From positions 1 to 9,710 of the forward strand of contig CAMOWO010000022.1 of the NCBI GenBank assembly GCA_946628525.1: a stretch of 9,710 nt of DNA, written 5' to 3'. Source of the stretch: an uncultured Bacillota bacterium (GTDB lineage: Bacteria; Bacillota_A; Clostridia; Peptostreptococcales; Anaerovoracaceae). The notes under the pieces are model-generated. The model had not been told where the DNA came from. It ran no database searches and worked only from the letters and a program-made list of their open reading frames with translations. Numbering within the stretch: position 1 is the stretch's first letter; each line of letters begins with the position of its first letter. This document shows, piece by piece, positions 1 to 6,978 of this stretch. Made by a program: the position numbers and the translations under genes.

Positions 1-24
1 CACCGGCAGAGCCGGTGGTTTTTG
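1..24 (+). terminator. Intrinsic terminator of a plus-strand gene lying left of the window
   Basis: A 7-bp perfect GC-rich stem (CACCGGC, 1-7; GCCGGTG, 11-17) with a 3-nt loop is followed at once by GTTTTTG. This is the shape of a Rho-independent terminator reading rightward. The gene it serves is outside the window and the stem may extend past the left edge. It faces the terminator of the leftward mscS gene, so the two genes converge here. Confidence 0.7.
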
Positions 25-39
25 TCATGCTGAAGCCGC

Positions 40-75
40 AAAAGTAGCAGCCCCGGATCGCTCCGGGGCCGCTGC
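40..75 (-). terminator. Probable terminator of the mscS gene
   Basis: Read leftward, a strong stem forms: 7 bp (CCCCGGA at 51-57 with TCCGGGG at 62-68, loop TCGC), extended across a 3-nt bulge by a further 4 bp (47-50 with 72-75). Only a short tract of four T follows after two bases (40-43), so it is a hairpin terminator with a weak T-tract. It lies 15 bp past the mscS stop codon. Confidence 0.6.
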
Positions 76-89
76 CGTCTGATAAACAT

Positions 90-905
90 CTATTTGTCTT
101 CTTTTATCACATGATATGCAGGAAGTGGTCCGCCTACGCCGGCTTCGCCGAGCGCTGTAGGGATCGCTTCCATGAGACCGAAGTAAACATCCCAGTAATC
201 TTCCGTCTTTGCCCATGCCCTTGCGGTGAAGGACATGCCGCCCGGGACACCCTCGAGAGGCTCTGCGATAGGAGCCGGCTCGCTGAGGACTTTGTCGTTG
301 GCTTTCATCTGCTCGAGCATCACGTTTCTGGCGCCCGCCAGGTCTGAGCCACTCACATTGAACGTGAGGTCGACACGGCGCAGGGACTCTTTTGTCGCGT
401 TCGTGATGTTGCCCGCCATGAGGTTGCCGTTCGGGATCGTTACCGTCTGGTTGTCCGGTGTGAGGACGACGGTGTAGAACATGTTGAGTTCTTTGACATC
501 GCCTTCTGTGTCAGCCGCGATGATCCTGTCACCGATGCTGAACGGCCGGAAGATCAGGAGCATGATGCCGCCTGCCAGATTCGCAAGCGCCCCCTGAAGA
601 GCCATACCAACAGCAAGCCCGCAGGTGGCCAGCACAGTGATGACCGAAGCCATCGGAACGCCCAGCACGCTGATGATCGAAATCACCAGAACCACGTACA
701 GCGCGATCTTGCAGAAGTTACGAAGGAATGATTTTACTGCCGGGTCAAGTTTCTCTATTACCTTGATCTTGTCCAGCATTCCCAGGATCTTACTGATGAC
801 GATGCGACCAATGATGAAAATGAGAAGTGCCAGAATGATTTTCGTGCCTACAGTTGAACAGATATCGATCAGTTTATCTGTCCAGGCGCTGATGTTACCG
901 CTCAT
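90..905 (-). CDS. mscS: MscS-family small-conductance mechanosensitive ion channel
   Basis: The 271-aa product is close to the length of E. coli MscS (286 aa) and has the same layout. A membrane segment lies at about residues 20-41 and a second at 64-83. The pore-lining TM3 at about 87-120 contains GLAVGMALQGALANLAGG, the Gly/Ala-packed helix that is the family hallmark, ending in FRPFSIGDRI. The cytoplasmic beta domain follows with the conserved IPNGNL at 157-162, then the alpha/beta vestibule to the C-terminus. Channels of this family open under membrane tension to release solutes on hypo-osmotic shock. The start is supported by an AGGGAGG ribosome binding site 6-7 bases upstream (about 913-919). 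It is a single gene, divergent from the radical SAM gene and with its own terminator at 40-75. Which MscS paralogue type it is, and its gating properties, cannot be read from the sequence. Confidence 0.93.
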   Translation of the reverse strand: MSGNISAWTDKLIDICSTVGTKIILALLIFIIGRIVISKILGMLDKIKVIEKLDPAVKSFLRNFCKIALYVVLVISIISVLGVPMASVITVLATCGLAVGMALQGALANLAGGIMLLIFRPFSIGDRIIAADTEGDVKELNMFYTVVLTPDNQTVTIPNGNLMAGNITNATKESLRRVDLTFNVSGSDLAGARNVMLEQMKANDKVLSEPAPIAEPLEGVPGGMSFTARAWAKTEDYWDVYFGLMEAIPTALGEAGVGGPLPAYHVIKEDK

Positions 906-944
906 GATAATACCTCCCTTACTTGATAAATGGATTGCATCTAT

Positions 945-973
945 ATTTTACCATTTGGCGGCCGCTTTGTGAA
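945..973 (-). promoter_or_regulatory. Candidate sigma-70 promoter of mscS
   Basis: Read leftward, TTCACA (968-973) and TAAAAT (945-950) are separated by 17 bases, each one base from the consensus hexamer. The predicted start near 938 leaves a leader of about 33 nt before the ATG, including the AGGGAGG site. This is prediction by eye only. Confidence 0.45.
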
Positions 974-984
974 GAGCATGCGTC

Positions 985-1013
985 TTGCGCTTTTCGCTGC
1001 GAACCTATATAGT
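985..1013 (+). promoter_or_regulatory. Candidate sigma-70 promoter of the radical SAM gene
   Basis: TTGCGC (985-990) and TATAGT (1008-1013) are separated by 17 bases. The -10 lies in an AT-rich block that holds a short dyad, TATAG-N5-CTATA (1008-1022), which could be an operator or chance in AT-rich DNA. The -35 box is only 11 bp from that of the opposed mscS promoter, so the two transcripts start back to back. Confidence 0.4.
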
Positions 1014-1036
1014 ATATCTATACCAAAGGAGACGCC

Positions 1037-1951
1037 ATGACGAAATCAGATCTGCCCGTAAACAGCATCATATACCGACCGCCTTTTGAGGCCTCGACGC
1101 CGCTGCTTCAGGTGACCAGCGGGTGCAGCTGGAACCGCTGCAGGTTTTGCTCGATGTACGCGGATGTGCCTTTCAAGGTGCAAAACGATGTGCGCATCGA
1201 GGAGGATATCGCGTATCTCGCAGCCACCCACCCAAAGTCATCACGGGTGTTCGTAGAGAACGGCAATGCTTTTTGCCTGCCGGCCGGGAAGCTTCTGGCC
1301 ACTGCGGATCTCATCCACAAGCACATGCCGGATGTCGACACGATCTGCATCTATGCCTCCATCCGGGACATCGCCCGCAAGTCGGACGAGGAGCTGCACG
1401 CCCTCCGGGAGGCCGGGTACGACGATGTGAACATCGGTCTGGAGAGTGGAAACGAAGAGACGCTGAGGTTTTTTAACAAAGGGTACGACGCGGCGGAAGC
1501 CGAAAGGCAGCTTCTCCGCATGAAGGCGGCCGGTTTTCACTATGTCATCAATGTCATTTTTGGCGGGCTGGGCACCGGCCATGCTGAGGAGTGCGCAAAG
1601 GATACCGCCGCTCTCATCAACAGGGTGCAGCCGCAGGTGGTCTTCACCGAGACGGTGCACGGAGAGCCCGGCAGTATGCTTTACGAGGATATGCGTGTCG
1701 GTTCATTCAAAGAGGCGACCATCGGGGAGTATTTCGATGAGATGATCCTGTTCACAGAGGCGCTGGAGCTGGAGGACTGCGTTTACTACGCGTGGCATCC
1801 CGCCAACATCACGACGGTCCGCGGTCATCTTCCGGAGGATAAGGATGCGATACTCCGCGAGATCCGAGGCCGAAAGAATGAACTCACCCCGAGCGTCCTG
1901 GCCAAACGGCCCATGCGCTTCGGCGGCGAAGGCGCCATCCTTTCTTATTGA
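1037..1951 (+). CDS. Radical SAM protein of unknown function (C-X4-C-X2-C cluster motif)
   Basis: The 304-aa product has a single radical SAM core. Cys30, Cys35 and Cys38 (GCSWNRCRFC) would bind the [4Fe-4S] cluster that cleaves S-adenosylmethionine. The spacing is C-X4-C-X2-C, not the usual C-X3-C-X2-C; as I recall, a group of uncharacterised Firmicute radical SAM proteins with a GCSxNxCxFC motif shares it. Other SAM-fold elements are ENGNAF (74-79, in the place of the usual GGE), IGLESGNEETL (133-143, the strand-4 SAM-contact motif also seen in Elp3/YgiQ-like enzymes) and VIFGGLG (173-179). No B12-binding, TRAM or SPASM domain is visible and the C-terminal 60 residues have no extra cysteine cluster. 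The start is fixed by AAAGGAG at 1025-1031. The gene stands alone, divergent from mscS and ended by the terminator at 1956-1988, so context does not reveal its substrate. Confidence 0.88.
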   Translation: MTKSDLPVNSIIYRPPFEASTPLLQVTSGCSWNRCRFCSMYADVPFKVQNDVRIEEDIAYLAATHPKSSRVFVENGNAFCLPAGKLLATADLIHKHMPDVDTICIYASIRDIARKSDEELHALREAGYDDVNIGLESGNEETLRFFNKGYDAAEAERQLLRMKAAGFHYVINVIFGGLGTGHAEECAKDTAALINRVQPQVVFTETVHGEPGSMLYEDMRVGSFKEATIGEYFDEMILFTEALELEDCVYYAWHPANITTVRGHLPEDKDAILREIRGRKNELTPSVLAKRPMRFGGEGAILSY

Positions 1952-1955
1952 AATC

Positions 1956-1988
1956 AAAAAGTGGACACCACGGGGATGTCCACTTTTT
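1956..1988. terminator. Bidirectional intrinsic terminator between convergent genes
   Basis: A perfect 12-bp stem (AAAAAGTGGACA, 1956-1967; TGTCCACTTTTT, 1977-1988) encloses a 9-nt loop. Because the stem begins with A5 and ends with T5-6, it gives a T-tract in both directions. It starts 5 bp past the radical SAM stop codon and ends 5 bp from the stop codon of the GltD-like gene. It therefore ends both the plus-strand gene and the whole minus-strand PFOR operon. Confidence 0.9.
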
Positions 1989-1993
1989 TGTTG

Positions 1994-3397
1994 TTATTTC
2001 TCGAAGCCAAATATGTATCTGTCGATCGAGATGGCGGCCTGCTTGCCTGCGCCCATGGCTTTGACCACGGTAGCAGGGCCTGTGACGGTGTCGCCTCCTG
2101 CGTAGATACCTTCTACATTCGTCGCGGTGACGCTGTCCGTAACGATGGCGCCCTTTCTTGACTTTTTGAGGTCCGGAAGGTCTTCATCTGTGATGCCCGG
2201 ACGGAACGTGGTTCCCGTTGCCAGGATGACCATGTCGCAGTCTACGATGAAGTTGGAGCCTTCGACAGGGACCGGTTTGTGCCTTCCGGATTCATCCGGC
2301 GCACCGAGTTTCTGCTTCAGGCACTCGAGGCCTTTGACCTTTCCCTCGCTGTCTTTGAGGATGGCGATAGGGTTTGCCAGATCTATGATCTTCACGCCCT
2401 CTTCTTTTGCATCTCTGAGTTCTGCATCCAGGGCCGGCATCTCGGATTCGATCCTTCTGTACACGACGCTGACTTCCTCGGCACCGGAACGGATCGCGCA
2501 GCGGGATGCATCCATCGCAACGTTACCGCCACCGATGACCACGACTTTTTTGCCCACAGGAAGAGGCCGTTCGCTGTCTCCCTGGTACGCGTGATCCACG
2601 TTGATCCTGCGCAGGTAGTCCGTTGCGTCGAAGATGTTCTGCTTTTCGTTGCTCTCGATATCGATCTTCGTCGGCTTGACAGCTCCGTCGCTGATGAAGA
2701 TGGCTTCATATCCATCATTCAGCATTTCTTTGACGGTGCAGTCTCCATCCACTCCCACCTTCGTGTTGAGGACGAACTCGATGCCTCTCTTTTTGAGGGC
2801 ATCCACTTCTCCTTTGATGACGGATTTCGGGAGTCTGTATTCAGGGATCCCGAAGTTCATGGTACCGCCGATGACGTTGGTCTCGTCAAAGACAGTGACT
2901 TCGTAGCCCATGAGGTTGAGGTCGCAGGCACATGCCAGACCTGCAGGGCCCGCGCCGATGATGGCGACTTTGTGGCCGTTCGGTCTTCCCGGTTTCTTGC
3001 TGAATCCCACGTTTTCTCTGTACCAGTCTGCTACAAAGCGTTCCAGGGCTCCGATCTTCACCGGTTCGCCCTTCTTTCCTCTCACGCAGTGGCCTTCGCA
3101 CTGGTTCTCGTGAGGGCAGACGCGGCCGCAGATGGCCGACATTCTGGTGGTCTTCGTGAGGATATCGTGTGCGCCTACGAAGTCACCTTTTGCGACGGCA
3201 CCTATGAATTCAGGGATGTTGTTGTGGAGCGGGCAGCCGCTTCTCATGCAAGGCTTCATCCTGCAGTTGAGGCAGCGCATCGCTTCGCTTATGGCCTGCT
3301 CCGGCGTGTATCCCAGTTTGATCTCGCTGTAGTTCGTGATCCTTGTTTCGATCGGCTGTTCAGGCATGACGTTCTGCTTCGTCGTGATGTTGATCAT
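1994..3397 (-). CDS. GltD-like NADPH-dependent FAD/[4Fe-4S] oxidoreductase (glutamate synthase small-subunit / NfnB type)
   Basis: The 467-aa product is a pyridine-nucleotide flavoprotein of the glutamate synthase small-subunit family, close in length to the homotetrameric archaeal/clostridial form. The N-terminal domain carries two [4Fe-4S] motifs: C42, C45, C50, C55 and C90, C94, C100, C104. The FAD-binding GAGPAG lies at 148-153. The second nucleotide-binding fold has GGGNVAMD at 289-296 followed by VVYRR (311-315), whose arginine pair is typical of NADPH preference. The C-terminal FAD contact is YAGGDTVTGPATVVKA (432-447). In known complexes such subunits pass electrons between NADPH and a partner: GltB, NfnA or ferredoxin. 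Neither a GltB nor an NfnA gene is adjacent; the operon partner is PFOR, so a ferredoxin/polyferredoxin:NADP+ reductase role is inferred. The ATG overlaps the nifJ stop by 1 bp (TAATG), and its GGAGGTGA site lies in the last nifJ codons, implying coupled translation. Confidence 0.9.
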   Translation of the reverse strand: MINITTKQNVMPEQPIETRITNYSEIKLGYTPEQAISEAMRCLNCRMKPCMRSGCPLHNNIPEFIGAVAKGDFVGAHDILTKTTRMSAICGRVCPHENQCEGHCVRGKKGEPVKIGALERFVADWYRENVGFSKKPGRPNGHKVAIIGAGPAGLACACDLNLMGYEVTVFDETNVIGGTMNFGIPEYRLPKSVIKGEVDALKKRGIEFVLNTKVGVDGDCTVKEMLNDGYEAIFISDGAVKPTKIDIESNEKQNIFDATDYLRRINVDHAYQGDSERPLPVGKKVVVIGGGNVAMDASRCAIRSGAEEVSVVYRRIESEMPALDAELRDAKEEGVKIIDLANPIAILKDSEGKVKGLECLKQKLGAPDESGRHKPVPVEGSNFIVDCDMVILATGTTFRPGITDEDLPDLKKSRKGAIVTDSVTATNVEGIYAGGDTVTGPATVVKAMGAGKQAAISIDRYIFGFEK

Positions 3398-6300
3398 TAT
3401 CTGTCACCTCCGATCTGACCGAACGCCTTCTGGCGGTTCTTCAGTGTATTGTATCTATCTACCGTTGCTTCTTCTGCCAGCTTGAACAGTTTGTCCGCTC
3501 TGTCAGGGAAGCGCAGTTTCAGTGAATTGTAACGTACTTCGCCCATGATGAAGTCTTCGAAGCTTTCGGATGCTCTGCCGCTGTCGATCTCCAGAGGGTT
3601 CTTGCCTTCTGCTGCCAGATCCGGGTTGAAGCGCAGCAGGTTCCAGTAACCGGAACGTACCGCCTTCTTCATTTCCTCCATGGACTTGTTCATGCCGGCC
3701 TTGACGCCGTGGTTGATACATGGAGCGTAGGCGATGATCAGTGACGGACCATCGTAAGCCTCTGCCTCTCTGATAGCCTGCAAAGCCTGTGCAGGGTTCG
3801 CGCCCATCGCGATCTGTGCGACATACACGTATCCGTATGCCATGGCAATCTGCGCCAGATCCTTCTTCTTCACCGGTTTACCGGAAGATGCGAATTTCGC
3901 AACGGCACCGATCGGTGTGGACTTGGATGCCTGACCGCCTGTGTTGGAGTATACTTCCGTATCGAATACCATGACGTTCACGTTCTCGCCGGATGCAAGT
4001 ACGTGGTCCAGGCCGCCGTAACCGATGTCGTAAGCCCAGCCGTCTCCGCCGAAGATCCACATGGATGGCTTCGTCAGAAGGTCCTTGTTCTCCACGACGT
4101 ATCTTGCGCTTTCCAGTTCTTCTCTGGAGTTGTGATCTTCACCGGCACTCCAGTCTGCGATCTCTTCGCAGAGAGCCAGGAGTTTGTTTCCTGATTCCTC
4201 GGAGATCTTGCCGTCGTTCATGCCGCCGATCCAAGCCTTTGCGATGCCGGCCAGTTCTTCATCTTCTGATGCAGCCAGCACGTCGACTGCCGTGCGAAGC
4301 TCGTTTCTTCTCGCGTTGATCGAAACGGTCATTCCCAGTCCGAACTCTGCGTTATCCTCAAACAGCGAGTTTGCCCATGCAGGACCCTTGCCTGACTTGT
4401 TTACAGTATAAGGCGTTGCAGGTGCGGAGCATCCCCAGATGGAGGAGCATCCTGTCGCGTTGGCGATGAACATCCTCTCGCCGAAAAGCTGCGTGATGAG
4501 CTTTGCATATGGCGTCTCGCCGCATCCCGGGCAAGCTCCCGAGAACTCCATGAGTGGCTGACGGAACTGGGAGCCCTTGATGGTCTCCTTGGTGAACGGC
4601 AGTCCCTCGTTCTTTGAACGCTCAAAGAGTGCTGTGAACTTCTCCTGTGCCGTTTCGACGTATTCTGTCTCCGCCGGTACCATTTCGATGGCTTTCTTTC
4701 TCGCAGGGCATACGTGTGCGCATGAGCCGCATCCCGAGCAGTCCAGTGCGGAGATGGCGATGGTGAACTTCCTGTTCTTGACGCCCTTCATATCCAGCAC
4801 GCCGCTGATCTGATCGGCCATGTCGTCTTCCACGACGAATGGACGGATGACTCCGTGAGGACATACAGCCGAGCAGAGGTTACACTGCATGCAGTTGGCG
4901 CTGTTCCAGACAGGAACGTCCGCTGCGATGCCGCGCTTCTCGTATGCTGCCGTACCGGCCGGTACCTGACCGCCTGCTGTGGCGAGGAATTTTGAAACAG
5001 GGACAGAGTCGCCTGTCAGTGTATTCGTTGGTCTGAAGATATCGTTCAGGTAATCTGTGTGCAGCTTGTCTCTTCCCACCAGCTTTGCAGGTGCCGGATC
5101 GTCCTTGGCCGTCTTCCAGCTTTCAGGGACGTGGACTTTGTGCACGTTTCTCATTCCGGCATCGACTGCCGCAACGTTCATATCTACGATATTCTGGCCC
5201 TTCTTCTTATATGTCTTGCGGATGGCTTCCTTCATGTAGTCTTCTGCATCCTCGATCGGCAGGATCTGTGAGAGTTTGAAGAAAGCAGCCTGAAGAACGG
5301 AGTTGGTCCTTCTTGCTCCCAGTCCGATCTCCTTGGCGATGGCTACGGCATCGCAAGTGTAGAACTTGATGTCGTTGTTTGCGATGTAGCGCTTTACCTT
5401 GCCAGGGATGTGCTCTTCCAGTTCCTCGTCGTTCCATACGCAGTTGAGGAGGAAGAATCCGCCCGGTTTCACGTCTTCTACCATATCGTACGTCTTCAGG
5501 TATGCGCTGTTGTGGCATGCCACGAAGTCTGCCTGCTTGACGTAGTACGTTGACTTGATCGGGGAGTCACCGAATCTCAGGTGGGAGATGGTCACGCCGC
5601 CGGATTTCTTAGAGTCGTACTGGAAGTAGGCCTGTACTTTCTTGTCTGTGTGGTCGCCGATGATCTTGACGCTGTTCTTGTTGGCGCCGACGGTACCGTC
5701 TGCACCGAGCCCCCAGAATTTGCATGCCTTCGTATCGGCAGGAGCAACGTCAGGATTCTCCGTTACAGGAAGTGACAGGTTCGTCACATCGTCTGTGATG
5801 GAGATGGTGAACTCCTTCTTCGGCGCATCGCTCCAGAGGTTCTCATATACGGAAAGGATGTCTCCCGGCTGGGTATCCTTGGATCCCAGGCCGTAACGTC
5901 CGCCGCATACGAGGCAGTTTTCGAACTTGCTGTCCTTGATTGCTGAGAGCACGTCCAGGAAGAGCGGCTCGCCGATGGAACCCGGCTCCTTCGTCCTGTC
6001 GAGGACGGCGATCTTCTTGACGGTCTCCGGCATCACGGCCAGCATGTGCTTTGGTGAGAACGGTCTGTAGAGATGTACCTCTACGATACCGACCTTCTTC
6101 CCCTTTGCACGCAAATAGTCCACGACTTCCTCTGCTGCATCGCAGACGGAACCCATGGCCACGATGATTTCCTCCGCATCGGGAGCACCGTAGTAATTGA
6201 ACGGTTTGTAGTCTGTGCCGATCTTGGCGTTGACCTTATTCATATATTCAACGACGATGTCCACCGTCTCGTTGTACGCTGTGTTCGCCGCTTCTCTATG

Positions 6301-6978
6301 CTGGAAAAATGTCTCCGGCTGTTCTGCAGACCCGTTGCTGTGCGGGTGGTTCGGGTTGATGACGGAGTCGCGGAACTTGCGGACGGCCTGCCAGTCCACC
6401 ATTTCCTTCAGATCATCGTAATCCCACACTTCGATTTTCTGATACTCGTGGGATGTTCTGAATCCGTCGAAGAAGTGGAGCATCGGCAGCTTGCCGGCGA
6501 TGGTCGCCAGGTGCGCGACTGCCGCAAGGTCCATCGTCTGCTGCACGCTGTTGGAGCAGAGCATCGCAAAACCTGTCTGGCGCACGCCCATGACGTCCTG
6601 ATGGTCGCCGAAGATGCTGAGTGCATGGGTTGCCAGGGCTCTTGCTGCCACGTGAAATACTGCAGGCGTCTGCTCGCCTGCCAGCTTGTACATGTTCGGG
6701 ATCATCAGGAGCAGTCCCTGTGATGCCGTGAAGGTGGATGTATAGGAACCTGCCGTGATGGATCCGTGTACAGCACCGGCTGCACCAGCCTCAGATTCCA
6801 TCTCGATGATCCTTACAGGCTCACCAAAAACATTCTTTCTTCCATCGGATACCCATTCATCCATGGACTCTGCCATCGGGGATGATGGAGTGATAGGATA
6901 TATAGCGGAAACCTCAGAAAACGCATAGGCAACGTGTGCTGCTGCTGTGTTTCCGTCCATCGTCTTTAACTTTCTCAT
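3397..6978 (-). CDS. nifJ: Pyruvate:ferredoxin (flavodoxin) oxidoreductase, single-chain
   Basis: The 1193-aa product is the homodimeric-type PFOR, which converts pyruvate plus CoA to acetyl-CoA, CO2 and two low-potential electrons. YPITPSSPMAE (27-37) opens the N-terminal TPP-pyrimidine domain; T30, E63 and R113 match, from memory, Thr31, Glu64 and Arg114 of the Desulfovibrio africanus enzyme. Domain II, the gamma-type domain and the EKR linker follow. Two ferredoxin-type clusters use C696, C699, C702, C706 and C747, C750, C753, C757. The proximal cluster uses C816, C819, C844 and C1087, and the TPP-diphosphate site is GDGWAYDIG (D979) with N1012 in YSNTGGQ. All catalytic and cluster ligands are intact. 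The frame stays open to 7083, but the start at 6978 is chosen because GGGGAGGTG stands 5 bases upstream and family homology begins there. It overlaps the polyferredoxin stop by 4 bp (ATGA) and the next gene by 1 bp. Confidence 0.97.
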   Translation of the reverse strand: MRKLKTMDGNTAAAHVAYAFSEVSAIYPITPSSPMAESMDEWVSDGRKNVFGEPVRIIEMESEAGAAGAVHGSITAGSYTSTFTASQGLLLMIPNMYKLAGEQTPAVFHVAARALATHALSIFGDHQDVMGVRQTGFAMLCSNSVQQTMDLAAVAHLATIAGKLPMLHFFDGFRTSHEYQKIEVWDYDDLKEMVDWQAVRKFRDSVINPNHPHSNGSAEQPETFFQHREAANTAYNETVDIVVEYMNKVNAKIGTDYKPFNYYGAPDAEEIIVAMGSVCDAAEEVVDYLRAKGKKVGIVEVHLYRPFSPKHMLAVMPETVKKIAVLDRTKEPGSIGEPLFLDVLSAIKDSKFENCLVCGGRYGLGSKDTQPGDILSVYENLWSDAPKKEFTISITDDVTNLSLPVTENPDVAPADTKACKFWGLGADGTVGANKNSVKIIGDHTDKKVQAYFQYDSKKSGGVTISHLRFGDSPIKSTYYVKQADFVACHNSAYLKTYDMVEDVKPGGFFLLNCVWNDEELEEHIPGKVKRYIANNDIKFYTCDAVAIAKEIGLGARRTNSVLQAAFFKLSQILPIEDAEDYMKEAIRKTYKKKGQNIVDMNVAAVDAGMRNVHKVHVPESWKTAKDDPAPAKLVGRDKLHTDYLNDIFRPTNTLTGDSVPVSKFLATAGGQVPAGTAAYEKRGIAADVPVWNSANCMQCNLCSAVCPHGVIRPFVVEDDMADQISGVLDMKGVKNRKFTIAISALDCSGCGSCAHVCPARKKAIEMVPAETEYVETAQEKFTALFERSKNEGLPFTKETIKGSQFRQPLMEFSGACPGCGETPYAKLITQLFGERMFIANATGCSSIWGCSAPATPYTVNKSGKGPAWANSLFEDNAEFGLGMTVSINARRNELRTAVDVLAASEDEELAGIAKAWIGGMNDGKISEESGNKLLALCEEIADWSAGEDHNSREELESARYVVENKDLLTKPSMWIFGGDGWAYDIGYGGLDHVLASGENVNVMVFDTEVYSNTGGQASKSTPIGAVAKFASSGKPVKKKDLAQIAMAYGYVYVAQIAMGANPAQALQAIREAEAYDGPSLIIAYAPCINHGVKAGMNKSMEEMKKAVRSGYWNLLRFNPDLAAEGKNPLEIDSGRASESFEDFIMGEVRYNSLKLRFPDRADKLFKLAEEATVDRYNTLKNRQKAFGQIGGDR
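3404..3411 (-). promoter_or_regulatory. Ribosome binding site of the GltD-like gene, inside the nifJ 3' end
   Basis: GGAGGTGA stands 6 bases before the ATG at 3397 and is also the coding sequence for the last residues of nifJ (Gly-Gly-Asp-Arg-stop). Translation of the two genes is probably coupled through the TAATG overlap. Confidence 0.8.

Noticed and set aside
1994..3397. NfnAB electron-bifurcating transhydrogenase
   Set aside because: Only the NfnB-like subunit is present; the [2Fe-2S]/FAD NfnA subunit normally beside it is absent.
2279..3418. Long plus-strand open frame (379 codons) opposite the GltD-like gene
   Set aside because: It is the mirror of a well-supported gene with intact FAD, NADPH and cluster motifs, and its translation resembles no family.
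6073..6723. Plus-strand open frame (216 codons) opposite nifJ
   Set aside because: It is antisense to the conserved N-terminal and second domains of PFOR, with no start signal and no domain of its own.
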